DNA of 64,000 nucleotides, taken from Altererythrobacter sp. (GTDB lineage Bacteria; Pseudomonadota; Alphaproteobacteria; Sphingomonadales; Sphingomonadaceae). Under the pieces are notes generated by a model. That model saw only the letters and a program-made list of their open reading frames with translations. It did not search any database and was not told the origin of the DNA. The stretch is taken from assembly GCA_016793865.1 (NCBI GenBank), contig JAEULJ010000003.1, positions 124,001 through 188,000 of the forward strand. Reading direction: 5' to 3'. Below, piece by piece: positions 9,517 to 17,191 of this stretch (the first letter of the stretch is position 1; each line of letters starts with the position of its first letter). The position numbers were made by a program, and so were the translations under genes.

Positions 9517-10272
9517 CTATTCCGCCGTCCAGCCGCCGTCCACGCTCCAGTTCGCGCCGTTCACATTGCGGGCTTCATCGCGGCACAGGAATACCGCCAG
9601 CGCGCCGATATCCTCGGGCAGGACGAAGCTCTTGGTCGGCTGCTTGGCGAGCAGGACGTCGTTTATCACCTGCTCGCGCGTCAGCCCGCGTGCCGCCATC
9701 GTGTCGGGGATCTGGTTCTCCACCAGCGGGGTCCAGACATAGCCGGGGCTGATCGCGTTCACCGTGATCCCGCTCTGCGCCACCTCCAGCGCGACCGTCT
9801 TGGTGAGGCCGGCGATGCCGTGCTTGGCGGCGACATAGGCGCTCTTGAAGGGGCTGGCGACGAGGCTGTGGGCGCTGGCGGTGTTGATGACGCGGCCCCA
9901 GCCCTTCGCCTTCATGCCAGGCAGCGCGAGGCGGATGGTGTGGAACGCGGCGCTGAGGTTGAGCGCGATGATGGTGTCCCATTTCGCCACCGGGAACTCG
10001 TCCACCGGGGCGACATGCTGCATCCCCGCGTTGTTGACGAGGATGTCGATCGGGCCGGCCTCGGCCATCATCGCCTCGATCGCCACGGCATCGGTGAGGT
10101 CGGCGCCGGAATGCGACGCGGACAGCTCCTCCGTCAGCTTCGCGATTTCCTCCGCCGGGCCGAAGCCGTTGAGCACGATCTCGGCCCCTTCGGCCCGCAG
10201 CGCTCGCGCCACCGCCAGGCCGATGCCGGAGGTGGAACCGGTGACCAGTGCGCGCTTCCCGGCAAGAAACAT
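9517..10272 (-). CDS. bdhA: 3-hydroxybutyrate dehydrogenase (short-chain dehydrogenase)
   Basis: A 251-residue SDR that interconverts (R)-3-hydroxybutyrate and acetoacetate with NAD, part of polyhydroxybutyrate or ketone-body use. It has the nucleotide motif TGSTSGIG (11-18), NNAGMQHVAPVDEFP, the catalytic Ser-Tyr-Lys set (NTASAHSLVASPFKSAYVAAK) and the substrate-lid segment LTREQVINDVLLAKQPTKSF, which is characteristic of this enzyme rather than generic SDRs. It ends NVNGANWSVDGGWTAE. The start MFLAGKRALV at 10272 has GGAGG 5 nt upstream, so the long upstream open frame is not part of it. It is divergent from the metallopeptidase gene. Confidence 0.92.
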   Translation of the reverse strand: MFLAGKRALVTGSTSGIGLAVARALRAEGAEIVLNGFGPAEEIAKLTEELSASHSGADLTDAVAIEAMMAEAGPIDILVNNAGMQHVAPVDEFPVAKWDTIIALNLSAAFHTIRLALPGMKAKGWGRVINTASAHSLVASPFKSAYVAAKHGIAGLTKTVALEVAQSGITVNAISPGYVWTPLVENQIPDTMAARGLTREQVINDVLLAKQPTKSFVLPEDIGALAVFLCRDEARNVNGANWSVDGGWTAE

Positions 10273-10362
10273 TTGACCCTCCGCTTGTTTACCCTGCATC
10301 CATGCGCCATCGCCAATGCGGCCCGAACGGTCAATCAGGCGCGGTAAATGAGGGGGCTTTCG

Positions 10363-11229
10363 ATGCGTCTCAATCCGTTCAACACTGCCAGCATCAACGT
10401 GCGCTCGTCCGGCGGCGGCGGCGGTTTTCCCGGCGGCGGCGCGGGCGGGATCGGCTGCGGCACGATCGTCATAGCCGCGCTCGGCTATTTCCTGTTCGGG
10501 CTCGATCCGATGCAGACCGTCTCCACCGTCCAGAACGTGCAGCAGGGCCAGCAGGCGAGCGGGCCGGGCAGCACCGATGAACAGGCGATCTGCACCAGCG
10601 GCCCCTATGCGAACGAATCCTGCAACGCGCTCCAGTCCCTGAACGAAACCTGGGCCGCCACCTTCCAGCAACAGGGGTTTGCGGAGCGTTTCCAGCAGCC
10701 GACGCTCGATCTCTATTCGGGCGCGGTGAGGACCGGCTGCGGCGGCGGCAGTTCCTCGATGGGGCCTTTCTACTGCCCCGCCGACCAGACCATCTATATC
10801 GACACCGGCTTCTACGACGAGCTGGCGCGGATGGCCGGCTCGGGCGGGGATTTCGCCCGCTATTACGTGGTCGCGCATGAATACGGCCACCACATCCAGA
10901 ACCTGACCGGCGTGCTCGGTCAGATCCAGAGCGCGCAATCCCAGAACTCGCGCGCCGCCAACCAGCTCCAGGTTCTCGTGGAGCTGCAGGCGGATTGCTA
11001 CGCCGGCGTGTGGGCGGGCAAGAACCGCAATCTGATCGAGCCGGGCGATATCGAGGAAGGCATGAACGCCGCCTCCGCGATCGGCGACGACCGGCTGAGC
11101 GGCGGGACCAAGGGGCCCGAGAGCTTCACGCATGGCACCAGCGCGCAGCGAAGCCAGGCGCTGCAGCTCGGCCTCGAGGGTGACGACCGCAAGTGCGACG
11201 CGATCACCGCCGTCGGAGGCGGGCGCTGA
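10363..11229 (+). CDS. YpfJ-type neutral zinc metallopeptidase, membrane-anchored
   Basis: 288 residues of the putative neutral zinc metallopeptidase family. A Gly-rich N-terminus (SSGGGGGFPGGGAGG) leads into one membrane segment (GCGTIVIAALGYFLFGLD, about 31-48). The zinc motif is VVAHEYGHHIQNLTG (HEYGHH at 172-177), with a downstream Glu in ELQADCYAGVWA. FYCPADQTIYIDTGFYDEL is also typical. The physiological substrate is not known for the family. The start at 10363 is chosen because GAGGGGG lies 6 nt upstream; an ATG at 10348 would add five residues. Confidence 0.9.
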   Translation: MRLNPFNTASINVRSSGGGGGFPGGGAGGIGCGTIVIAALGYFLFGLDPMQTVSTVQNVQQGQQASGPGSTDEQAICTSGPYANESCNALQSLNETWAATFQQQGFAERFQQPTLDLYSGAVRTGCGGGSSSMGPFYCPADQTIYIDTGFYDELARMAGSGGDFARYYVVAHEYGHHIQNLTGVLGQIQSAQSQNSRAANQLQVLVELQADCYAGVWAGKNRNLIEPGDIEEGMNAASAIGDDRLSGGTKGPESFTHGTSAQRSQALQLGLEGDDRKCDAITAVGGGR

Positions 11230-11247
11230 GCCGAGCGAAAACGCGTA

Positions 11248-11277
11248 GCGGCCGGGCACAGGGGTGCACCCGGCCGC
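11248..11277. terminator. Hairpin between the convergent metallopeptidase and M56 genes
   Basis: GCGGCCGGG (11248-11256) and CCCGGCCGC (11269-11277) form a perfect 9-bp stem with a 12-nt loop. It sits just after the stop at 11229 and before the stop of the convergent M56 gene at 11401. It could serve as a two-way transcript-end structure. No T-run is seen. The remaining 120 bp of this gap show no gene. Confidence 0.5.
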
Positions 11278-11400
11278 CCGCGCGGGGCTGGAGGGGGTAG
11301 AGCCCTCCGGTTCACGCGCGCATTGCGCTCCGCCTCGTCTTGCGAGCGCAAAGCCTTGTTTCTTCGATGCCCGCGCTGCGCGCTGCGGGGCGTCGTCTTC

Positions 11401-13122
11401 TCAGTTCGCGCGGGTCTCGCGCTCGGCCTCATCCAGCGAGCGCAGCACCGCGGCGCGCTGCCGGTCGGTGAGTTCGCGGCTGCGGGAGACTTCCGCCCGG
11501 GCGACCGCGATGGCGCGCGCGGCGCTGGCCGTGGCGAGCGAGTCGCAAACGAAGATTTCCTGGCGTCCGTCGCGTCCTACCACGGTCTCCGATACCTCAC
11601 GCTGCCCCGGGCGGCAGCGCGTCGTCACGCGCGGCGCGTTCATCACCGCGAGCCGAGCGGTCTCCGCTCCGATCCTGGCAGCCTCCATTCCCACCCTGGT
11701 AGCCTCGGCCACTGCGATGCGGATTTCGCGGTTCATCTGGCCGGTCTCGCCCAGCGATCTTTTCAGCTCGAGGTGAAGCTCGCCGTTGGGGCCAAGCTCG
11801 CGCTCCAGTTCGGCGCGGACCTCGGCCATTTCTCTGTCGAGCTCCGCGCGTTCCCGGGCGCTCATCCCCTCGCCGCGCACCACGATCCGCCGCTCGATGC
11901 GATGCCGGGGGGCATCGGTCCGGTCGCCATCCTTCGCCACCCGCTCGATGCGCAGGATCCGGGTCTCGCCATCCCTGCGCGCCACATCGCGCGGCTCATC
12001 CGGCAGAGCTGGCACCTCCGGCGAAGCCGGGGCCACAGCTGCCACGGCGGGCGCTGGGGGGGACGGCGGAGCAGGCGGTGACGCAGGCGCGACTTCGCTC
12101 TGGGCATAGCTGATCGATGCGGTCAGCGGCAGGACGAGCCCGGCGGCGCCAAGGAGCAGGCGGCCCGCGAGGCGGCGACGGGGGGAAATATCGGTCATGG
12201 TCAGTCCCCTCAGGCGTTGGACAATGGAACGATCGCCAAGCACCGGGCACGCCATCGGAGCGGCCAGCGCGAGGCGGGTGCGATCGCGCGGCTGAACCGC
12301 GAAACGGGCGATGACGGCGGCATAGGCGGCGCGGCGTTCGCGCGGCTCGCTGGCGATGACGCGCGCGTCGCAGGCGGCTTCCTGGTCGCGGCGCAGAGCG
12401 CGCCAGCCCAGCACGCCGAGCGGGCTGAACCAGTGCAGCGCGAACAGCGGCTGCACCAGCATATTGCACAGCAGGTCTCCGCCGCGATGATGCGCCAGCT
12501 CATGCGCCAGCGCGAGGTCGCGCCCGGAGCGGTCGCTGTCGGCCATGAACCCCACGGGCAGGGCGACAACCTTGTCGATCACCCCGAAGGCGACCGGGCC
12601 GTCGGCCGCCGGCGTCTCCACGAGCCGCACCCGGCCCGCCTCGCCCATCGGCCGCGCATCCGCCAGCAATTCGCGCCGCATCCTGAAATAAAGCGCGTAG
12701 CGGCGAACAAGGAAGACGGCCGCACCGGCAAGCCATACCCACAGCAACAGCGCCCCCCAGTCGACCAGCGGCACATCGGCGAAATCTGTGAGGGTGGAGT
12801 TGGCCCCAGGGGCGGCGAACGTCGTCCCTACCGCGCTAACGGCCAGTTCCGGGGGTGCGGCGATTTCGGAAGGCGCGGGCGCCATCCACGCGGCCAGTTC
12901 CGCAGCGCCGGCTGGTTCCGCAGGCGTGGCGATCGCAGGGGGCGCGGGCGCCATCCATGCCGGCAGGACCAGCGGCGGCAGCAGCAGCCGCACCATCGGC
13001 AATCCCCACAGCGCATAGGCCGCCGTGGGGCCGAAAAGGGCGGCGACCGGGCGGCGCAGCAGCAGGACCAGCGCGAGCAGCGCGCCGGTCCACAGCAGGG
13101 TATCGGTGAGAAATCCGCTCAC
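11401..13122 (-). CDS. M56-family (BlaR1/MecR1-like) membrane metallopeptidase
   Basis: 573 residues. Membrane helices at about 8-22 and 33-55 precede a Pro/Ala-rich loop, then another helix (VDWGALLLWVWLAGAAVFLV, about 120-139) leads to the peptidase domain. The zinc motif is ALAHELAHHRGGD (207-216), with DQEAACDARV following. In BlaR1/MecR1 this domain leads to cleavage of the BlaI/MecI repressor. A last hydrophobic stretch (LLLGAAGLVLPLTASISYA) precedes a long charged C-terminal region instead of a penicillin-binding sensor. It starts with GTG overlapping the BlaI-type stop by 4 bp, so the pair is co-translated. A 69-bp internal duplication lies in the loop. The signal it senses is unknown. 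Confidence 0.88.
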   Translation of the reverse strand: MSGFLTDTLLWTGALLALVLLLRRPVAALFGPTAAYALWGLPMVRLLLPPLVLPAWMAPAPPAIATPAEPAGAAELAAWMAPAPSEIAAPPELAVSAVGTTFAAPGANSTLTDFADVPLVDWGALLLWVWLAGAAVFLVRRYALYFRMRRELLADARPMGEAGRVRLVETPAADGPVAFGVIDKVVALPVGFMADSDRSGRDLALAHELAHHRGGDLLCNMLVQPLFALHWFSPLGVLGWRALRRDQEAACDARVIASEPRERRAAYAAVIARFAVQPRDRTRLALAAPMACPVLGDRSIVQRLRGLTMTDISPRRRLAGRLLLGAAGLVLPLTASISYAQSEVAPASPPAPPSPPAPAVAAVAPASPEVPALPDEPRDVARRDGETRILRIERVAKDGDRTDAPRHRIERRIVVRGEGMSARERAELDREMAEVRAELERELGPNGELHLELKRSLGETGQMNREIRIAVAEATRVGMEAARIGAETARLAVMNAPRVTTRCRPGQREVSETVVGRDGRQEIFVCDSLATASAARAIAVARAEVSRSRELTDRQRAAVLRSLDEAERETRAN

Positions 13123-13508
13123 GACCGCAACTCCTTCAGCAGGCGCTCGATCTCGGCGAGATCCTGATCGGTCAGGGCCTCGCTCTCGGCAAGCTGAGCG
13201 AACAGCGAGGCCGGCCGGCCGCCGAACAGGCGATCGACCAGGCGGCGCGATTCATGTCCCACATAGTCTGCCCGGGCGATGGTCGGGGTGTAGAGGAACC
13301 GCCGCCCGTCCGCCTCGGTCTCCACCGCGCCCTTGGTTACCAGGCGCGACAGCAGCGTCTTGACGGTCGGCATCGACCATCCGCGCTGTTCACAGACGCG
13401 TTCGCAGACATCGGCTGCGGTCAGCGGGCTGTCATCCCAAAGCGCCTCCATGACGGCGTGTTCGGCTTCGGAAATCCGCTCGCCGATCTTGTCTTCGCGC
13501 TTCGCCAT
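13119..13508 (-). CDS. BlaI/MecI/CopY-family transcriptional repressor
   Basis: A 129-residue winged-helix repressor: ISEAEHAVMEALWDDSPLTA, then SMPTVKTLLSRLVTKGAVE (recognition helix), DGRRFLYTPTI (wing) and a C-terminal dimerisation helix. This is the standard partner of the M56 peptidase encoded by the overlapping next gene. Repression of its own operon is expected by analogy with blaI-blaR1. Two matching dyads lie 50-81 bp upstream (13558-13569 and 13578-13589). ATG 13508 has GGGGAG 7 nt upstream. No beta-lactamase gene adjoins, so the regulated target other than itself is open. Confidence 0.93.
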   Translation of the reverse strand: MAKREDKIGERISEAEHAVMEALWDDSPLTAADVCERVCEQRGWSMPTVKTLLSRLVTKGAVETEADGRRFLYTPTIARADYVGHESRRLVDRLFGGRPASLFAQLAESEALTDQDLAEIERLLKELRS

Positions 13509-13557
13509 GTGAAAACTCCCCGTCCGTGATGCGAAGCCCGGTTCCTCAAGGCTTCGA

Positions 13558-13569
13558 CTACGGCTGTAG
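13558..13569. promoter_or_regulatory. BlaI-type operator dyad 1
   Basis: CTAC-GGCT-GTAG is a 4-bp half-site repeat with a 4-bp centre. The TAC-N4-GTA core and spacing match known BlaI/MecI operators (TTACATATGTAA type). Its centre is exactly 20 bp from the second dyad, two helical turns. It lies between the rnhB stop and the BlaI-type gene, where autoregulation would act. A 7-bp inverted repeat (13532-13538 with 13550-13556) lies between it and the ATG. Confidence 0.65.
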
Positions 13570-13577
13570 CCAATCGA

Positions 13578-13589
13578 TTACGCCTGTAA
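13578..13589. promoter_or_regulatory. BlaI-type operator dyad 2
   Basis: TTAC-GCCT-GTAA has the exact half-sites and spacing of the classical BlaI operator and repeats dyad 1 with the same 4-bp gap. The common pattern of the two is YTAC-GSCT-GTAR. It lies 70-81 bp upstream of the BlaI-type ATG, consistent with overlap of the operon promoter. Confidence 0.68.
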
Positions 13590-13639
13590 ACCTGTCGCGT
13601 CAATTAACGAACCCTGTCGTTCGTCGAACGGCGTTGGCG

Positions 13640-14251
13640 CTACAGCAGTTCGAGCTGCGCCACGGGCGCGAAGCTGCGGCGGTGGAGCGGTGTCGGACCA
13701 TGTTCCCGCAAGGCGCCCAGATGCTCGGGTGTGCCATAGCCCATGTTCCGATCCCAACCGTAATGAGGATGGGCCTGGTGATGGCCCCGCATCAGCCGGT
13801 CGCGGTGCTCCTTGGCGATGATCGAGGCGGCGGAGATACAGCGCTCGCTTGCATCGCCGCCCACGATCGCGCGTGCGCGCCAGCGCCACTCCGGATGGCG
13901 GCCGGCGGGCGTCAGATTGCCGTCCACCAGCACGGCGTCGGGATCGCGGCCCAGCACGGCGACCAGCCGGGCCGTCGCGATGGTCATCGCCCACATCGTC
14001 GCCTGGAAGATATTCAGCCGATCGATCGCCTCTGCCTCGACCACGCCGATACCGAAGGCGCAGCGGCGCCGTATGCGCGGCTCCACCACCGCGCGCTGCG
14101 CCGGGCTCAGCCTCTTGGAATCATCAAGTCCCGGCACGCAGGGGCGGCACAGCACCACCGCCGCCGCCACCACCGGGCCCGCCAGCGGCCCTCGCCCCGC
14201 TTCGTCCACCCCGGCCACGAATTGCTTGGCACCAATTCCCGCCTCGGGCAT
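13640..14251 (-). CDS. rnhB: Ribonuclease HII
   Basis: About 203 residues. It cleaves RNA in RNA-DNA hybrids, including single ribonucleotides in DNA. The hallmark is FVAGVDEAGRGPLAGPVVAAAV (first acidic residues DE), followed by LDDSKRLSPAQR, the acidic VLVDGN, and ISAASIIAKEHRDRLM. The end HRRSFAPV matches the family. Start choice is uncertain: ATG 14251 (MPEAGIGAKQF) or ATG 14263, which shares a CATG with the start codon of the divergent sugar dehydrogenase gene. Longer upstream frame is antisense to that gene and is not part of RNase HII. Confidence 0.94.
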   Translation of the reverse strand: MPEAGIGAKQFVAGVDEAGRGPLAGPVVAAAVVLCRPCVPGLDDSKRLSPAQRAVVEPRIRRRCAFGIGVVEAEAIDRLNIFQATMWAMTIATARLVAVLGRDPDAVLVDGNLTPAGRHPEWRWRARAIVGGDASERCISAASIIAKEHRDRLMRGHHQAHPHYGWDRNMGYGTPEHLGALREHGPTPLHRRSFAPVAQLELL

Positions 14252-14261
14252 TCCCGATAGC

Positions 14262-15437
14262 ATGAAAACATTCGCGCTCATCCCCGCCATCCTATCGCCG
14301 CTCGTGATGCTCGCAAGCTGCGGCGCCGCCTCGCCTGGGGAGACCGCGCCGATCGCTTCGCCCGCTCCCACCACCACCCCGGGTCCGGTCGCCTTCGCCA
14401 CGCAGGAACTCGCCCGCTTCAACGAACCCTGGGCCGCCGCCGTCGCCCCCGGCACACAGCGGCTCTTCGTGACCGAGAAGTCCGGCACGATCCGCTATTA
14501 CGATCTGGCCACGCGGCAGACGGGCGCGGTGTCCGGTGCGCCGACAGTCGCCTATGGCGGCCAGGGCGGGCTGGGCGACATCGCATTCCTGCCAGCGGAA
14601 TCCGGGGCCTCGCTCGCCAGCCGAACGATCTATCTCAGCTGGGCGGAGGCCGGACCGGGCCAGACGCGCGGCGCGGCCGTGGGGCGCGGTACGCTGGCCT
14701 GCGGCGCCGATGGCGCCTGCGGCATCCAGGGACTTCAGGTCATCTGGCGCCAGCCGAAGGTAACCGGCGAAGGGCATTATTCGCATCGCATCGCCTTCAG
14801 CCCGGACGGTCGCTACCTGTTCGTGTCCAGCGGGGATCGGCAGAAGATGGAGCCGGCGCAGGACACTTCCAACAATCTCGGCTCGATCGTGCGCCTCAAT
14901 CTCGACGGCACGCCGGCGGCGGACAATCCCTTTACCGGCCAGGCGGGCAAGGCGCAGGACATCTGGAGCTGGGGCCACCGCAACACCCTCGGCCTCGCAT
15001 TCGACGCGGGGGGCCGGTTGTGGAACCTCGAGCACGGCCCCGCGGGCGGTGACGAGATCAACCTGATCCGCAAGGGCGCGAACTATGGCTGGCCGATCGT
15101 CTCCGAAGGCAATCATTACGATGGCACGGTCATTCCCCGCCATTCCACGCGGCCCGAATTCGCGGCGCCCGCGATAAGCTGGAACCCGGTCATCGCTCCG
15201 GGCGATTTCATCATCTACGGCGGCGCCATGTTCCCGGCGTTGCGCGGCCAGGCGATCATCGGTGGCATGAATCCGACGGTGCTGGTTCGCGTTGCGTTCG
15301 ACGGCGAGACCGCGCGCGAAGTGGCGCGCCATCCGATGGACCGCCGCATCCGCGAGGTGGTGGAGGCCCCCGACGGGGCGATCCTGCTGCTCGAGGACGG
15401 GGATGCGGGGCGGCTGCTGCGCCTGACACCGGGCTAG
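14262..15437 (+). CDS. PQQ-dependent sugar dehydrogenase (soluble GDH-B/YliI family), lipoprotein
   Basis: 391 residues. The N-terminus MKTFALIPAILSPLVMLASC is a lipoprotein signal with lipobox LASC. The rest is the six-bladed beta propeller of the aldose sugar dehydrogenase family, which oxidises sugar aldehydes or aldoses in the periplasm using PQQ: GQGGLGDIAFLP, YSHRIAFSPDGRYLFVSSGD (containing the catalytic His), then DIWSWGHRNTLGLAFD, WNLEHGPAGGDEINLI and GANYGWPIVSEGNHYDG. No PQQ synthesis genes are in the window. It is divergent from rnhB, with the start regions touching. Confidence 0.92.
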   Translation: MKTFALIPAILSPLVMLASCGAASPGETAPIASPAPTTTPGPVAFATQELARFNEPWAAAVAPGTQRLFVTEKSGTIRYYDLATRQTGAVSGAPTVAYGGQGGLGDIAFLPAESGASLASRTIYLSWAEAGPGQTRGAAVGRGTLACGADGACGIQGLQVIWRQPKVTGEGHYSHRIAFSPDGRYLFVSSGDRQKMEPAQDTSNNLGSIVRLNLDGTPAADNPFTGQAGKAQDIWSWGHRNTLGLAFDAGGRLWNLEHGPAGGDEINLIRKGANYGWPIVSEGNHYDGTVIPRHSTRPEFAAPAISWNPVIAPGDFIIYGGAMFPALRGQAIIGGMNPTVLVRVAFDGETAREVARHPMDRRIREVVEAPDGAILLLEDGDAGRLLRLTPG

Positions 15438-15511
15438 CGCGCCCTTCCCCGCCCTTCCGCGGCCTTTTTGACATGACATGACGCGGCGGCGCCCCTAACC
15501 GCCCCGCCGCG

Positions 15512-16051
15512 ATGAGCACCATTCTGCCCCTTTCGGCGATCGAGCCCGCACTGGTCGAGGATCTCCTCGACGCGGCCTTCGGCGCGGACCGGCATGGCCG
15601 CACCGCCTATGCCATCCGCGAAGGCATGGACTGGCTTCCGGGCCTCAGCTTCGCGGCGCTCGACGAGAACGATTATCTCGTCGCCACCATCCAGCTGTGG
15701 CCGGTGGCTCTCACGGCGGGCGATGGCCGCGCGCATCCGCTGCTCATGGTCGGCCCGGTGGCGGTCATGCCCGGGCGCCAGGGCGAGGGTTTCGGCAAGG
15801 CGATGATGGCCACCGCGCTTGCGGCGATCGACCCGGCCGCGCCGTTGCCGCAGATGCTGATCGGCGATCTCGACTATTACGGGCAATGGGGCTTTTCCGC
15901 CGGGCATACCGGCGGCTGGCGCTGCCCCGGCCCCTATGACCAGGCGCGGGTGCTGGCCCGTGGGGACACGCTGCCCCTGCTTCCGCGCGAAGGTGTGCTC
16001 GGCCCTTGGACCGTCTCCACATCTGTGGCACCGCGGACCCATGCCTTATGA
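15512..16051 (+). CDS. GNAT-family N-acetyltransferase
   Basis: 179 residues. The acetyl-CoA-binding motif A is VGPVAVMPGRQGEGFGKAMM (about 79-98), followed by QMLIGDLDYYGQWGF, typical of the YhbS-like branch where a Tyr near the active centre is conserved. Substrate unknown. It heads a tightly packed run of four genes, GNAT, DUF1285, Nudix and cca, joined by overlaps of 11, 4 and 4 bp. The 74-bp gap before it shows no clear promoter. Confidence 0.88.
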   Translation: MSTILPLSAIEPALVEDLLDAAFGADRHGRTAYAIREGMDWLPGLSFAALDENDYLVATIQLWPVALTAGDGRAHPLLMVGPVAVMPGRQGEGFGKAMMATALAAIDPAAPLPQMLIGDLDYYGQWGFSAGHTGGWRCPGPYDQARVLARGDTLPLLPREGVLGPWTVSTSVAPRTHAL

Positions 16052-16589
16052 ACCGCCGCCCGAACTTGCCGGCCTGAGCCTGGCGGAAATCGCCGAGGCG
16101 GTCGCGGCGCGCGAGCTACCCCCGGTGTCGCAATGGACGCCCGCCGACACTGGCGAGAGCGAGATGCGGATCGCCGCCGACGGGAGCTGGTGGCACCAGT
16201 GCAGCCGCATCGCCCGCCCCGCGATGGTGCGCGCCTTCGCCTCGCTTCTCACCCGCGACCGGGCGGGGCAGCACTGGCTGGTCACCCCGGGGCAGAAACT
16301 GGCGATCGCTGTGGAGGATGCCGCCTTCATCGCGGTGGATTGCGTGGAGCGCGAAGGGGCGCTGGCGTTCCGGCTCAACACCGACGAGATAGTGGTCGCC
16401 GATGGCGATCATCCGCTGCTCAGCCGTGGCAGCCGGGATGCGCCCGCGGTCTATCTCATGGTTCGCAACGGTTGCGAGGCGCGGCTGGACCGTTCGACCT
16501 GGCTCCAGCTCGCCGAGATCGCGCTGGCGCAGGGCGACGGCAGCAGTGTCGCCAGCGCGGGCGAAACCTTTTCGCTGCTGGCCGCATGA
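16041..16589 (+). CDS. DUF1285 domain-containing protein
   Basis: 182 residues. The pattern is that of the DUF1285 family: PPVSQWTPADTGESEMRIAA near the N-terminus, WWHQCSRIARPAMVRAFASL, then LVTPGQKLAIAVEDAAF and YLMVRNGCEARLDRSTWLQL. No enzymatic motif is evident and the family's role is not established. It begins 11 bp inside the end of the GNAT gene and its stop overlaps the next start by 4 bp (ATGA). It is therefore co-translated with the Nudix and cca genes, a conserved alphaproteobacterial neighbourhood, which suggests a link to nucleotide or tRNA metabolism. Confidence 0.88.
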   Translation: MPYEPPPELAGLSLAEIAEAVAARELPPVSQWTPADTGESEMRIAADGSWWHQCSRIARPAMVRAFASLLTRDRAGQHWLVTPGQKLAIAVEDAAFIAVDCVEREGALAFRLNTDEIVVADGDHPLLSRGSRDAPAVYLMVRNGCEARLDRSTWLQLAEIALAQGDGSSVASAGETFSLLAA

Positions 16590-17191
16590 GCGAACTGCTG
16601 GACCGGCTGACACAGCTGCTGGCGCAGGGCCATGCGCACGGCGATATCGAGCTGCTTTCCGACGGGCGCTTTGCCGGCGCCGGACGCACCGCCGAGGCCG
16701 CCGTGCTGATCGCGGTTACCGATCGGCCCGAGCCCGGCGTGATCCTGACGCAGCGCCCGCGCACCATGCGCGATCATCCTGGCCAGGTCGCCTTTCCGGG
16801 CGGCAAGCTCGACCACGGCGAGGACGCCATTCAGGCGGCGCTGCGCGAGGGGTGGGAGGAGCTCGCGCTGGCGCTGGACGCCGTGCGTGTCGTCGGGCCC
16901 ACGGACCGCTACCAGACGGGCACCGGTTTCGACATCACGCCCGTTCTCGCCGTGATCCCGCCCGACCTTCCGCTGGTGGCGCACGCACGCGAGGTCGAAA
17001 GCTGGTTCGAGGCCCCGCTCGACCTGCTGATGGACGAGAGCAACTGGTCCGAGCGCACGGCATACTGGCAGGGCACCGAACGGCGGTTCTACGAAATGGA
17101 TTTTGCGGGCTACCGGATCTGGGGCGCGACCGCGGCGATCTGCGCCAACCTCTCGCGCCGATTGCGCTGGATTGCTAGCGCGGCGCCATGA
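16586..17191 (+). CDS. Nudix hydrolase, CoA pyrophosphatase-like
   Basis: 201 residues. The N-terminal part includes EAAVLIAVTDRPEPGVILTQ, and the CoA-branch signature RPRTMRDHPGQVAFPGGKLD leads into the Nudix box GKLDHGE-X7-REGWEELAL. The box has Ala where the consensus has Gly (REUXEEXGU). The two catalytic Glu of EE are intact. The RxxxxxHxGxxxFPGG segment ahead of the box is typical of the YeaB/NUDT7-type CoA pyrophosphatases. Predicted reaction: CoA or derivatives to 4'-phosphopantetheine and 3',5'-ADP. Its stop overlaps the cca start by 4 bp. Confidence 0.9.
   Translation: MSELLDRLTQLLAQGHAHGDIELLSDGRFAGAGRTAEAAVLIAVTDRPEPGVILTQRPRTMRDHPGQVAFPGGKLDHGEDAIQAALREGWEELALALDAVRVVGPTDRYQTGTGFDITPVLAVIPPDLPLVAHAREVESWFEAPLDLLMDESNWSERTAYWQGTERRFYEMDFAGYRIWGATAAICANLSRRLRWIASAAP

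Noticed and set aside
11280..11400. Possible gene or RNA in the gap after the YpfJ-type gene
   Set aside because: The segment has several short self-complementary stretches but no start with a ribosome site, no tRNA fold and no recognisable protein.
16586..17191. Nudix box with Ala for Gly as evidence of an inactive enzyme
   Set aside because: The metal-binding Glu residues and the CoA-branch signature are intact; this substitution alone does not show inactivity.
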